Shown here piece by piece: positions 27,168-38,762 of a DNA stretch of 64,000 nt; the first letter of the stretch is position 1; each line of letters opens with the position of its first letter. The stretch spans positions 101,418,798 to 101,482,797 of the forward strand of contig OZ025239.1 of NCBI GenBank assembly GCA_964019155.1, given 5' to 3'. A model generated the notes under the pieces. It made no database searches and had not been told where the DNA came from. It saw nothing but the letters and a program-made list of their open reading frames with translations. Source of the stretch: Osedax fenrisi. Its lineage: Eukaryota > Annelida > Polychaeta > Sabellida > Siboglinidae. The position numbers and the translations under genes are program-made.

Positions 27168-28175
27168 TAAACTATATATCATAACTATTATGTAATACGT
27201 TAAGCAATATTACGAAGTATATTTTCGGGCGACGGCATAGAAAAGATATTGATCTTTATCTGAAGCCCTTTAGAGGAAACAACAATATAATTAAATTATA
27301 TACTTCATACGAAAAAATGTACAACTTTCTTCTAATAAATATTTATTATTATTATTATTTATATTCAAAACAATATTACGTAATATATTCGTAACGTTAC
27401 GTTGTTATGTAGACAGGCGACATCTAAGCGATGGCCGGTTTGATGATCAGTATTAGGGAGCGCATTGGAGACGTTAAGGGGTACCCGCACGATGCACGTT
27501 AGTCCACACACACAGGTGGCGATACTAGTACTATATCAGTAGTAGCAGCGCACGTAGCTATAGCAACGGCGTATTTGTCAAGCTCACAAACGTAGTTACA
27601 TGTAATTATTTATATTTATTTAATTTAATTATATAGCGATGGTTGATCGTTGAAGTCATGAGAATAGTTGCATACCTGTACACATATGTTATTACATACT
27701 AATTATAGAAATTAATCAATACGTAAATTATTCGTAATATTAATTTTAATAATAATCATTGGTGGTTTCAATCATGTGATCACAAAATAGAAAATATATA
27801 TAGGTATATCTAAATACGTTATATATTAATACATATAGGGCTTCGCCGCTTAGATTTATATGGGTATATTAATTCTTGAGTGAAATTATATTTTTGATGT
27901 AAAAGTGAAACCTCATATTAAGCAATGAGGAATATAATGATTTTACATTTTCTAAAAATGTCGCTGTAAAATGCGGTTACCTATAATTATATATGTGTAA
28001 TAGAAGTTTTCAATGGAAATAATACAAAACTATTACGCTAACTTCGTAATATCTATTACGTAAGAGTCATAATTGTATCAATACGCCTAATGCCATCAAC
28101 CGGCATTACATAATGTTACGAAACTAAATAACAATATCACACACATCCAACTCACACCCACACACACACACACAG
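27168..28175. other. Upstream region of the MPP-repeat gene
   Basis: A G+C-richer island at about 27405-27600 contains an ATG-led frame (27431-27480, Met-Ala-Gly-Leu-Met...) that could be a first exon. However, its donor phases (after 27480 or 27472) do not fit the exon at 28176, so another exon would be needed. The island may instead be a promoter or 5' UTR. The rest is A+T-rich without genes. Confidence 0.35.
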
Positions 28176-28255
28176 TGGGCAAGCTCGACATTCTGATAGC
28201 CAAGTACGGCAACGATGACAAATACGAGATGAACATAAAAGGCATCAAAATACAG
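28176..28255 (+). CDS. Candidate upstream exon of the MPP-repeat gene
   Basis: A CA-rich tract ends in CAG and is followed by 80 coding-like bases, then ATACAG|GTTAC as donor. Translation gives Gly-Lys-Leu-Asp-Ile-Leu-Ile-Ala and ends Gly-Ile-Lys-Ile-Gln, a balanced, non-repetitive peptide. The exon ends in phase 0, and the large exon at 29362 opens in phase 0, so they join without a break. It takes one base from an earlier exon that I cannot place. Base composition is richer in G+C than the surroundings. No family recognised. Confidence 0.55.
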
Positions 28256-29361
28256 GTTACGCGATAATACAGCGCGCATGGCTGGCGTTTATGTGATCAT
28301 TTAGATATAACTTAATATTATACTTATTAACAAATACATATATATATATATATATATATCCTATAGGATATATATTAATTAGTAGGTGTATATTAATCTA
28401 TATATGTGTTATGTCAATTTTTATATTATTTTATTATACAATAGCATTGATTAGATTATATATAATTGTGTGTATGTATCAATTGGCTACGGCGTCAGAC
28501 ACACAGGTAGTAGGACGTGGGTTCAAGTCCTGCCAGGTCTTTTATATTAGGTCTTAAAATAACATTTAGAAGTGATATTATATAATTTTGTATAAATAAA
28601 TGATCGGCTCTCATTAAAACCATGGGTGCTTTAACATGAGAGAGGCTTCGAAGGGATATTAGAGTTATATGGTCATAAGTGAAAATTTCATCTTAGTTCC
28701 TGAATGGGATGAAATGACTCCACCAACATAAAATAACAATAACAAAAATAACAACAAAAACATTATATATATATATATAAATTTAATACGATACTATAAT
28801 ATCTGAATATACTGAATTAAAACTATTATATTTATATAACGAATACAAAATAGCTATATTATGATGTTGAATTCATCCTTATTTTATAAAGATTTATAAT
28901 TAAATAAAACTTAAATTAATATTGTAAAATGATACAAGACTAACATCAATAAGATGCTTTATTAACAATGCCCATTGTCACTAAATATTGTATTATGTAT
29001 TTGTAATAAACTGTAATCATATCCTATTATCGACTAGAAATTTCATAATTCAGTTGCAATATATTGAAAACATTACCGATTGATATCAGGATTATTAAAT
29101 CTTCTTATCTTTTCAAAGAGTGATTATATTTCTATTTTTTGATTAATTACTTATTTTTTTTCCATTAGTTTGTTTATTTTATCAATTTTTTCATTATTTT
29201 TTCCTCATTATTATATCACCTTTATTATTATTGTGTAATAATATTCATAAGCCTTTATCGTTTAACTATTATAAATTCACATATATACACATATATATAT
29301 ATTATATATATATATATATATAATATATAGTATACAATTCTAAACCCCCCCCCGTACACAG
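28256..29361 (+). other. Putative intron, 1.1 kb, carrying a SINE
   Basis: It begins GTTACG and ends with a C-rich tract and CACAG. It contains SINE-T copy 2 in sense orientation and TA runs. A+T-rich, in contrast with the flanking exons. Confidence 0.5.
28471..28760 (+). mobile_element. SINE-T copy 2
   Basis: The tRNA-like head retains the B-box (GGGTTCAAGTCC), while the A-box part is degraded. The body and the (AATAAC/AAAAATAAC)n tail match the family. It sits inside the putative intron of the MPP-repeat gene in the same orientation. Confidence 0.8.
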
Positions 29362-31125
29362 AACATAAAAGAAAACTGTTTGAGGACGTTCGTAAACCGC
29401 GGTCTAGTGATCCACTCGGGCATAGTTAACATCGGATTGACGGGCGTAATCGGCTCTATCCAGGACACCAACGGATCACCCATGATAGCCGAACTAGTAA
29501 GGACGGGATTCTCCAGCACCGGAAACCACACGTGGCCCCGTAACCCGACGAAGTCTAAAGCGCACAGACGAGAGGAGCGCCCGGAAACAGCCGCCAAGAC
29601 GTCCCCTAGCGTGATGTTAACGAAGGCCCCCATCCGAATAACCAAGGACACGGCTACATCTTACTACAACCACGTGCCCGTATTGCCCACACTCGACCGT
29701 GAACCGTACATCGTACGAGAGAGCACACCGGTCGCTGCTCCGGAACCGCCCGCGAATCGAGTCACGCCCCAATTACGTCACGAGAACGCCCCGGTCGCCG
29801 CTCCGGAGCCGCCCGCGAAGCGAGCCACGCCCCAACTACGTCACGAGGCCGCAGAGTTCGTGCACACGCCACGTGTCCAACAGACTCAGAACATAGAGCC
29901 AACACCGATGCCCGTGCCGACCTATGAACAGCCACCGCCACCGTTCACCCCTATGAGACCACCGTGTCAACCTATTTACAACAACTACAATGAGTACCAG
30001 AACCCGCATAACGACCCCTACCAGTACGTTAACCCAAATCTGGTGGATAACCCGTATATAGCGAATAACGACTACAACAATGACCAAGAACTACACCACG
30101 TATACGAAGAGCCTAGTTTTATCGAAGCCAGAGATACGTACACACCCAGCGCTAGCTACCACAGTCTTCATCATCAAATGCCACCACACCAATTCCAAAT
30201 GCCACCAAATCTACAACATATGCCACCAAATCTACAAAATATGCCACCGAACTATCAACAACAAATGCCTCCTAACTATCAACAACAAATGCCTCCCAAC
30301 TATCAACAACAAATGCCTCCCAACTACCAACAACAAATGCCTCCCAACTATCAACAACAAATGCCGCATCAAATGCCGCACTATAATCAGTATCAGATGC
30401 CACCACATAATGATCTGATGCCACCATATTACAACCAGATGCCACCACAACATCACTATCAGATGCCACCATATCAGGATCTGATGCCACCATATTACAA
30501 CCAGATGCCACCACAATATCACAATCAGATGCCACCACAACATCACAATCAGATGCCACCACAAAATCACGATCAGATGCCACCACAGCATCACCATCAG
30601 ATGCCACCACAAAATCACGATCAGATGCCACCACAGCATCACCATCAGATGCCACCACAAAATCACGATCAGATGCCACCACAGCATCACCATCAGATGC
30701 CACCACAGAATCACCATCAGATGCCACCACAGAGCCAGCAATATATGCCACCGCGGTACCAGCATCACATGCCACCGCAGTACCAACAACAGATGCCACC
30801 GCACCACCAGATGCCCGCATACCCACTGTTCAGACAACAGTTCCTGTACCAGAGATACCCACTGCCGATGTTTCTGTACGAGCGCACGGGTCCACACGTT
30901 TACCTGCCCGGTGAACTGAGGCCTAACAAGTCGAACGCTTACCCGTACTCCCGGGAGCTCGAGGTTTACTACGATTGCTCGCTGTGCATGCCCATGTTCG
31001 ACGCTCAACTCGAACACAGTCTGTACTTGGCCTACTTCAGCGGTATTTACCCTTACCCCTTCTCTCAGTTCAAGATGCTCTACAAGACTCACATGATCAG
31101 CGAGATCCTCGACAACGCCCAGTAG
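29362..31125 (+). CDS. MPP-repeat protein, large last coding exon
   Basis: An uninterrupted frame of 587 residues plus stop begins right after a CCCC..GTACACAG acceptor; no ATG is needed because the exon at 28176 joins in phase. Residues about 1-100 are a mixed-sequence region (TFVNRGLVIHSGIV, then GLTGVIGSIQ). Two near-copies of PVAAPEPPA follow at about 120-150, then a Pro-rich stretch. Residues about 270-485 hold some 30 repeats of the types MPPNYQQQ and QMPPQHHHQMPPQNHD, rich in His and Gln. The last ~100 residues are non-repetitive and Tyr/Pro-rich, with one Cys pair (CSLC). There is no clear signal peptide or membrane segment in the exon. G+C content is far above the surroundings, which argues for selection on coding. 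It could be a low-complexity scaffold, matrix or RNA-associated protein; the function is unknown. Confidence 0.8.
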   Translation, partial: NIKENCLRTFVNRGLVIHSGIVNIGLTGVIGSIQDTNGSPMIAELVRTGFSSTGNHTWPRNPTKSKAHRREERPETAAKTSPSVMLTKAPIRITKDTATSYYNHVPVLPTLDREPYIVRESTPVAAPEPPANRVTPQLRHENAPVAAPEPPAKRATPQLRHEAAEFVHTPRVQQTQNIEPTPMPVPTYEQPPPPFTPMRPPCQPIYNNYNEYQNPHNDPYQYVNPNLVDNPYIANNDYNNDQELHHVYEEPSFIEARDTYTPSASYHSLHHQMPPHQFQMPPNLQHMPPNLQNMPPNYQQQMPPNYQQQMPPNYQQQMPPNYQQQMPPNYQQQMPHQMPHYNQYQMPPHNDLMPPYYNQMPPQHHYQMPPYQDLMPPYYNQMPPQYHNQMPPQHHNQMPPQNHDQMPPQHHHQMPPQNHDQMPPQHHHQMPPQNHDQMPPQHHHQMPPQNHHQMPPQSQQYMPPRYQHHMPPQYQQQMPPHHQMPAYPLFRQQFLYQRYPLPMFLYERTGPHVYLPGELRPNKSNAYPYSRELEVYYDCSLCMPMFDAQLEHSLYLAYFSGIYPYPFSQFKMLYKTHMISEILDNAQ

Positions 31126-31750
31126 GCGATGTCCGCGGAACGGGTCGGGCAACCAAACCACGGGAACCCGTACCGAACCGATGCGTGTACATCAGGTTCA
31201 GCGACCCGACCCCTACCGATACTGCATTCGGTGAATCTGAATGCGGTGTATGTTAATAATATTGTTTATGTGTGCGTTTGAATTGAGTTCGTGACCTTTG
31301 GTGTAAACCGTAGTAGTTACTAGCTGGTAGGTACCAGTACTCGAGTATCCTCTGTATATGGTACACTTACTTTGGTGTACTATGTAGAAGTTAATAGTAT
31401 TATAACCTGTATACTTAATACGTACTTACTATAATCTGTATTCGTTACAAGTACTTAAGGTGACCTATATAATGACTAGTATACTTCACTAGTCATTGCT
31501 ATACGTGCATTGGCTACCATAATATCGCACGTTCTCTTACGTTCTCATACGTTCTCGTACGTTCTCTTACGTTCTCGTACGTTCTCATACGTTCTCTTAC
31601 GTTCTCGTACGTTCTCATACGTTCTATTACGTTCTCGTACGTTCTCATGCGTTCTCGTACGTTCTCATACGTTCTCTTACGTTCTCGCACGTACTCGCAC
31701 ATACTCGTATGTTCTCTCGTATGTTATCTGGTGATATCGTGTATTCTACA
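31126..31750 (+). other. Probable 3' untranslated region of the MPP-repeat gene
   Basis: G+C stays raised to about 31240, then drops. No long open frame continues. It contains a 10-bp minisatellite. The first canonical AATAAA found downstream is at 31913. Confidence 0.4.
31525..31722 (+). repeat. 10-bp minisatellite, unit ACGTTCTCNT
   Basis: About 20 units, with the ninth base alternating among A, G and T (e.g. 'acgttctcatacgttctcgt'). All frames are open through it on both strands, which explains the spurious frames there. Confidence 0.9.
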
Positions 31751-31885
31751 ATGTTCGCGTGCAGTCAAGACTCAACGAAACATCAACAACCAGTGACGAC
31801 GATGACGATAACCTGGCGACCCGTGGACATCTCGGACATAGCCGCATGTATTATTGTCCTGAATATTTTCAGAGATCGAACATAA
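31751..31885 (+). CDS. Small unplaced open frame or terminal exon
   Basis: ATG-led frame of 44 residues ending WRPVDISDI...NIFRDRT. An alternative frame is also open from a GTGCAG acceptor (31765-31890) and encodes a Thr/Ser/Asp-rich peptide with five Asp in a row. Both stop within five bases of each other, 20-30 bases before AATAAA. It could be a terminal exon in either frame, or just 3' UTR of the MPP-repeat gene. Confidence 0.25.
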   Translation: MFACSQDSTKHQQPVTTMTITWRPVDISDIAACIIVLNIFRDRT

Positions 31886-31912
31886 TTTAGAATAATATTA
31901 TATAATTTACCT

Positions 31913-31918
31913 AATAAA
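31913..31918 (+). promoter_or_regulatory. Possible polyadenylation signal AATAAA
   Basis: First canonical AATAAA found downstream of the G+C-rich transcript-like region on the plus strand. In A+T-rich DNA such hexamers are common by chance. Confidence 0.35.
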
Positions 31919-31976
31919 TTTACCTAACATAAATCGATGTATATTTCAATGTTTTATTCATTCATGTGAACTTGTT

Positions 31977-31979
<3 letters not shown>

Positions 31980-32023
<44 letters not shown>

Positions 32024-32024
32024 T
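31980..32024. repeat. (TA)n microsatellite next to RTE-like 3' end
   Basis: A TA run of about 42 bases directly abuts the 3' end of the minus-strand RTE-like relic, which ends in TAAG-type repeats. Confidence 0.85.
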
Positions 32025-33960
32025 TACTTACCTTACCAGGTCGAGCTTGCTCGGTAATCCATGACATGATTTTGCCAACCTTCTCTATCCTCCATCGCTG
32101 TTTTCATCTTGTCTATTGTTGTAAGATTCGTATCGTCTCTTAGTTTATCGATGTACGTCTTTGCTGTTCGTCCGCGTTTTCGTTTGCTATGATGTGGTTG
32201 CTAGATTATTAGATCGCTTGCCAGTTCATATTTGCTTCTCCAACTGTGTCCGGCAAACCTTAATCTTTGCATTCGTAATGATTTGCTAATTTTTGGTATA
32301 CCACCATATAGTTGTTTATTTGTTAGATGATCTCTCCATGATTTATTCATTACAGCACGAAGAATACGAGTGTAGGCTCCGTCAATATTTTTTTCTATCG
32401 ATTTTGTTACAGAGTCCATGTAACAGATTCGTAAACAAGTAAGGATTCAACTGCTGCTCTGAAAAGTTTCTTTTGATACCTTCACTTAACTTTGATTTCC
32501 ATATTGATTGCATGCTATTTAAAGCGGCCTAGGCTTTAGCGATTCTTATATTTACATCTCTATCAGATAGCTTCCCAAATATTTGAAGTCTTCTACTCGT
32601 TTTATCATATTTACGTCTATACTTTCCATATATAGGTTATTGTTCTGGTTGAAATTGATTTATTCTGTTTTATTAGTATTAATGTTAAGTCAAATTTATT
32701 TTGCGGCTAGTTCAATTTGTAGTAATAAAGTATTAGCATCTTTTAAGGTATTACTTGTTACGGAAATGTCATCTGCGTAGTCTATGTCGGTAATTTGTTC
32801 TGCGGGAATATCGTCTGCTTCTTCTTTCATTTAAAGTAAATCCGAGTTTTCTGTTATTGTCCAAAGATGTTTTTAGAATATAGTCGAGGCAGATAAAAAT
32901 AAATGGTGCTAGTGTATCTCTCTGTAACACTCCGGTGAACGTACCATTAATTGAGTGTTATTATATATAGAGCTATATAGAGCATCATGATTGCGTTAAC
33001 TGTTTCTTCCGGTATGCCATATTTCATAAGTATTAATTTCATCTTTGTGCGGTTTATTGTGTCAAATGCTTTTGAAAAATCAATGACGAGGATTGTTAGT
33101 GGTAGGTTTTATCTTTTACTCCTTCTAATATTCGTCTTATAGTCAGAATTTGTCCTATCGTAGATCAATTTTTACGGAAACCATTTTGGTTTCGCCTTAG
33201 AATTGGGTCAATTTCTGGTGTAATAACATTAAGTTATATATTTTGGCAGATATTGCTGTTAGTGTTATTCCTCTGTAGTTTTTAGTGATGGATAGGTTTC
33301 CTTTCTTTAGAAAAGGAAGAATATATCCATCTGTCCATCTTGCTATAGGTTCTTGGAATTATACACGGTTAAAGGATTCAAGTAAGACTTCTTTGAAATC
33401 TTCTAATTTCCATATTTCTGCTGGTATTATGTCCAATCCAACAGCTTTTCCGTATGATATAATTTTTGTGGCTTTTATCATTTTTATTTTGTGAAAGGAC
33501 CAATTTTAATCTCAAATTTATTCAGGATTTTAGTTGAATTTTCGCTATATATTGTTGATTGGATATTCTTGCCTAGTAACTCTTTAAAATGATTATGCCA
33601 AAGTTTGATTCGTTCTGTATCACTAGTTGATTTCAGTTTCGCTTTATTGGATGTCTTCCTTCCGCTGACTTCGTTTATTTTTTTCCAAGCCAGTGCATAT
33701 TTCTTATTTGTAGCAGCTGTTTAATTTCATTTATCTTTAAATTTATATAGTTCTTTTGTTCTAAATCATAAGAATTTTCTAGAGATTTTTGTGTTTTAAA
33801 AAAATTGTCGATATTTACTTGTGCTACTTTGTGCATTATATCTCGTTTTTTATAGATTTCTGCTATTTCCCATGGTATTCGTTTCTTTAATTTGGGTTTC
33901 AATGGTATTACTTTATTCACTGCTTCTTTGCATGCTTCTTAAAATGGTGTATATAAAAAT
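32025..33960 (-). mobile_element. RTE-like non-LTR retrotransposon relic NL5
   Basis: The minus strand encodes, with many stops and frameshifts: a linker (33675-33920), a reverse transcriptase with NYRGITLT near 33270, GVLQRDTLAPF near 32920 (the usual QGD is QRD here), and IDYADDIS at about 32766-32790. It ends with ILRAVMNKSWRDHLTNKQLYGG and LRFAGHSWRS (32201-32419), then RTAKTYID and a final AMEDREGW at about 32090. This arrangement matches a widespread RTE-like group in invertebrate genomes. The endonuclease is missing, as in 5'-truncated copies. The catalytic YADD survives, but the frame is destroyed. Confidence 0.8.
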
Positions 33961-34620
33961 ATGTATATTCTGTTTCTATCTCTCATACTGAACAGACGTG
34001 TTTTGAAATAATCACATTCTATTGTTTTACAATCGGCAATTCGTTAAATATCTAGCGTGTATATCTACTTTGATCAATTATATCTCGTATACTATTATCG
34101 GCCAATGTCCAGGAGGATTATCCCATGCCTGGCTTGCTCTGGTTGTCGGTTACCCGTCCCTAAACCGTCGTGGCATTACGTTTAGTAATATCGTATACTT
34201 GATTATACATATTACATCATCAATACTACATAACTGCAATTATAAAATAACTCAGTAAATAAATAACACAGTATAATTTATAATATACATTTGTTGTGTA
34301 TATTTAAATATAGATTCTATCTATATAATTTATATCATAAATCTATATTGAGTACTGCCAGGAAGTAATCACGTACTTCCCGGTACTGCCCAGTATTATT
34401 AATATTGTTAGATTACTACAACCACTGGACCGTATCGTTTTCAATAAAAACGTCCACGGAATTGAAAACATCGATTTGAATTAAATGTAATGTGATCGCC
34501 GCATGCATAATCAATTCACTGATTTCCGTCCTATTTTCTGCATTACTACACTGTAATACACCAGACTAGTTTAAATATTGTACATCAATTGATTTAATAT
34601 CAATCATTTAGGAGTTACTA
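33961..34620. other. Non-coding, possible leader of NL4
   Basis: A mixed-composition stretch, G+C-richer at 34080-34180 and 34360-34560, with no supported frame. The second part may be the 5' leader of the plus-strand relic that follows. Confidence 0.35.
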
Positions 34621-35548
34621 TGGATTGTATTAAATGTCTTAGCACATTGTCCATTGATGATTCGATGCAATGAATCTTATGTAATAATTATATCCATTAC
34701 AAATGTTTATTTAATATGTTATCGACTGAGTGCAGAGCACAAAATATGCATAAATATTTTAAAGCTAGTCTCTCACTCCCGAACATATCGTTCACATGTG
34801 ATAATTGTATTAATACTAAATGCACTAGTATCGAATCTAAGTCAATTGATAATATATACTCATTGATTATAAGTCAGACATACTCTTTGAAAGATCAATT
34901 AACTACGCTTTCAAACCAATGTACAAGTTTGATCAGGGATAAGCAACCCGGTGATTCCTTACTTCTTAACTCTATATCTAATGCTATACTAACTTACATG
35001 ATACCATCAACTCTATTACCTCTAAATATTTTGCAGATATTGTCAAATCTGTGAAATCTTCACCATTAAATCCTACTCCATCATCATCTCAGTCATCCAA
35101 CATATCAAATATAAATCCATCTATAGTTATCGAACACATTTCAACCACTGATTCAAATATCTCGTATATAAAATCTTTATTTCTAGCTCTAAGTCTAGAC
35201 TCAAAATTCATTACAAGTTACTCTTTCAGGTCGCATTATGTAAATCTTAGCCTATCTTCACCCTGTATATCTGATAGTCTTCTTAATTCTCGTTCCACTC
35301 TTATTAACTCTTCCTTCAAAAATCTTTATGTCCGCCCTTATTTAGAACCCGCCACAATAAAATCCGGTAGAATTTATTTCCATGCACACAAGTCCTCTCT
35401 AACCGAGTTGAAATGTGTCTTTAATACATCAACAAACACTTACGAACTTCGTCCACTTAAACACCGCGAAAATTCATCCAGTATGTATATTGATTGGAAA
35501 TGTGACCCGTATATACCAAATGATGAAGAACATTCAATATGGAGATAA
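34621..35548 (+). pseudogene. NL4 ORF1 with zinc-finger-like start, frameshifted
   Basis: The ATG at 34621 opens Met-Asp-Cys-Ile-Lys-Cys, followed after two frame changes by ...FTCDNC at about 34790. The spaced CxxC pairs suggest a PHD-like zinc finger at the N-terminus, as known in some CR1-group ORF1 proteins. The C-terminal part (35051-35548) has LYVRPYLEP, CVFN, YELRPL and YIDWK near its end, matching NL3 ORF1. At least two frameshifts make it non-functional. Confidence 0.65.
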
Positions 35549-35639
35549 TCACTGGATTCCTACAACGAGGAAAAACAAAAAAACAACTGACTAGAAACAT
35601 ACTCTATTAATCATACAGACTTACTTACTCCTCGCATCC

Positions 35640-36603
35640 GTGCTGCACTTGTTAACTCACGCTCTTATACGTAACAAGATTCCTATGATTATAGAATTTC
35701 TTATTGACTTCAACATTGATATATTAATAATCACAGAGACCTGGCTATCCCATAAAGATTGCCCATTACTGTCTTCCCTAAATATAGATCCATACTCTTT
35801 CTCTCATTTACCGCGATCATTAGCGTATACGCGGGGAGGTGGACTTGGCATTTTATACAAGTCATCTCTACATATTTCACCACTAATTGACTACAGACAT
35901 GCTTATTGTGAAGCTTTTTCTTGCTCGGTAAGCTCACCCCGCTCACGCACCTTTACTATTTTTTTCTTTTATCGTTCACCTAGCTATCCCATCCCCCAAT
36001 TTCTTGATGAATTTAATAATTTCATCACTCATCCCTATAATTCAAACATTATTTGAGGAGACTTTAATATCCCTACTAACTTACTCTATTAATACTCTAC
36101 TAGAATTACCAATATACTCAACTCTTCAAATTATTCGCAACTTGTCAACTTTCCCACCCATGAATTAGGAAATACACTTGATCTCATTATACATTGAATC
36201 ATATTTAGTTCATTCGATAAGAGCTGAACCTCTTTTATCTGATCATTTCGCCCTACTATTTCAAATATCAGTTAATAAGCCTAAACGTCCTACAATTTCT
36301 CGCTCTACTCGCCATCTAAATTATATATCAATATATCAGTTCTTAACTGACTTAAATATGTTGCCTACACATGATGCTCAATCTCTTCATAATTCACTAC
36401 TCTACATACTTGACATGCATACTCCTGTACTTAATAAAACTAATATTTTACGCCCTAATACATCATGGTACACTATTGATCTTTCATGTCAAAAACGATG
36501 TCTACGCATGCTTGAATCTAAATGGAAAAAAGTTACATATACAAATTTGCAAAATAAACATCGTATCGATCTCATTAAAAAAATAATTATATATTATCTT
36601 TAA
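35640..36603 (+). pseudogene. NL4 APE-type endonuclease, broken
   Basis: TETWLS occurs at about 35737, RGGGLGILY near 35830, YRSPSYP near 35970, then a TGA at 36054-36056 just before GDFNIP. After another break, LLSDHFALLF (about 36235) supplies the last endonuclease motif. The order and spacing are those of the retrotransposon endonuclease. Downstream the frame runs to 36603 with no reverse transcriptase. Confidence 0.8.
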
Positions 36604-36660
36604 TTATATTCTATCTAAAAATCAATTTCTTCAAGAAAGAAATATTCATTATGCATAGAA

Positions 36661-37679
36661 AAATATAAAAATATGGTTTGAGTTTGTATACTAGTATAGT
36701 ATACTACTTTATTATTATACTATATATTATAATTATTATTTGTTTAATTATTTTATAACATTTTATTTTCCAAATAATATTAATAATATTTTGTACTATA
36801 TTATTATAATTTAGATATACATATATTAATATATAATTATATTTTATATAACATAATTGATATAATATATATGTATACATTTATAATAATATATAAATTT
36901 AGTATAAAAAAAACTATGAAATGGGACTCTGAATATCATCATGAGCATATTAATAGTTTAATGAGTGTATTTATTTATTTGTATTTAAATGAAATTAAAC
37001 TTGTAATTTTATTTAATATAAAATGATAATATAAATTTATATATGTAGACTCGAGAAACAAGAGAATTCTATTGTTAATTTATAATATTATTAAACAGAT
37101 AAAATAAATATTTTATCATACATACCTACTAAAACATGTATATATCTTTAAAAATGTGTTTATAATTAAATATTATAGATTTATTTCATCATATGATGTT
37201 AAAGTTATAGAAAAATAATATTTAGCTTATATATAATATTATATAAATATATAATTTATAATTATTTATCCTTAAAATAAGTATTTCTCAGTTTCATGTT
37301 TTTTTCAAATTCTAAATATTTAAAGTACTTCTCTTGTTTTATTTTTAAATATTTAAACTACAATTATTCCCAATATATTCTAAATGTATTACTAAAGAGT
37401 ATTCCTAACTTCAATTTTTAATTTAATTATTTATTTATTTCTATAGAAAAATTAAACATAAGAGCAACAAATTACAACATTTATTTTAAAATTATAATAT
37501 CTCCTTTTTTTATTATATAAAAATTCATAGTTAGATTTATTGAGAGCTAATATATTTTAATATTATTTTTAATTTAAAAAAACTATTAAATATTGAAGTA
37601 GGAGTAGACTTTATTAGTAGATCCATTTTTGCCTATCTAATACATTACAATTAAAAATAGGTGCACCTGCCCTTAACGG

Positions 37680-37723
<44 letters not shown>

Positions 37724-37844
37724 TAATTATTATATGGGCGCCATATTTAAAGTTCCCACTGATGCCAACATATCTAACTACACTATTGATATAGGTATAT
37801 TACTTTACGAACATATATGTATACACTATATACTAATTAATGTA

Positions 37845-37845
<1 letters not shown>
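36661..37845. other. A+T-rich stretch without supported genes
   Basis: Homopolymer-rich and TA-rich sequence. Only chance open frames. No repeat family recognised. Confidence 0.5.

Positions 37846-37902
<57 letters not shown>
37846..37902. repeat. (TA)n microsatellite
   Basis: A long TA run directly abutting the tail of the inverted SINE copy, a common relationship for this family's tails. Confidence 0.9.
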
Positions 37903-37906
<4 letters not shown>

Positions 37907-38118
37907 ACTCTTATTTTTATTTGGTGGAGTCCTTTCATCCAATCCAGGAACTTAGATGAAGTTTTAACTTATAACTTATATACATGGCTCTTCGAAGCCT
38001 ATTTTAAAGTTTCGGATGGGGCTTGAACCCACTACGTGTCCCGCGTCCTACTACTTGTGTGTATGACGCCTTAGTCATGGCTTGTATGGATCAGTTGCAA
38101 CTGAGCCACACAAGCAGT
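37903..38118 (-). mobile_element. SINE-T copy 3 (inverted)
   Basis: On the minus strand it reads the tRNA-like head with 'tgtggctcagttgcaactga' (A-box, slightly altered), GGGTTCAAGCCCC (B-box), then a shortened body with the tail. An internal deletion removes the GATCGGCTCTC segment. Confidence 0.8.
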
Positions 38119-38712
38119 ATATATATATATATATATATATGTATGTAATAATAAGTGGCCGAAATAAGTGTTGGCAATATTACACCACTCACAGTGATAG
38201 AGGACCGTTGTATTTAAATTACATTTTATTAATCAATCAAAACAAAACCATACACTAATGCTGTTAAACATATATACAACATTACAATATAGAATATTAC
38301 AATGTAACTATATACAAACCTCCACGTGCCAAGGTATAATCAAAAATGAAATAATATTTTAAATCTAATATAATTCAGATTATATTATTGCTACGCGACA
38401 GTTCATTTGTCCAACCAATTCTATATAAATAAATTAAATAACACTACATAAAAAACACAAAAATCAATATACACGAAACCAACATTTATACTTTTATAAT
38501 TATTCCATAACACAAAACAAAAATATAACTAACTAAAAATATATAATAAACTAAATTACATCAACTAAAAAAAACCAAAAATCAATATATACGAAATCGA
38601 CAGTTATAATTATTACATAATACACAACAACTAAATAAGAAATTAAGAATATATATTATACACTTAAAAACAACACATTACACATATAGAGGACGTTAAC
38701 ATATAGAGTCTG

Positions 38713-38762
<50 letters not shown>

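Larger units (their letters stand above)
34621..36660 (+). mobile_element. Non-LTR retrotransposon relic NL4, 3'-truncated
   Basis: It shows ORF1 in pieces, then an APE endonuclease, then nothing: the reverse transcriptase is absent and the sequence turns into A+T-rich DNA near 36660. Typical target-primed insertion loses the 5' end, so loss of the 3' half points to a later deletion or rearrangement. ORF1 shares a C-terminal motif with NL3. Confidence 0.8.

Noticed and set aside
27431..27480. First exon of the MPP-repeat gene
   Set aside because: The frame is short and its donor phases do not match the next candidate exon, so it is only mentioned as part of the upstream island.
30232..31161. 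Long minus-strand open frames opposite the MPP-repeat exon
   Set aside because: They are antisense shadows of the repetitive coding tract: repeated Trp-His-Leu units mirror the MPP codons, and they lack any independent signal.
31510..31734. Open frames on both strands through the ACGTTCTC repeats
   Set aside because: A 10-bp tandem repeat without stops in any frame gives open frames by construction.
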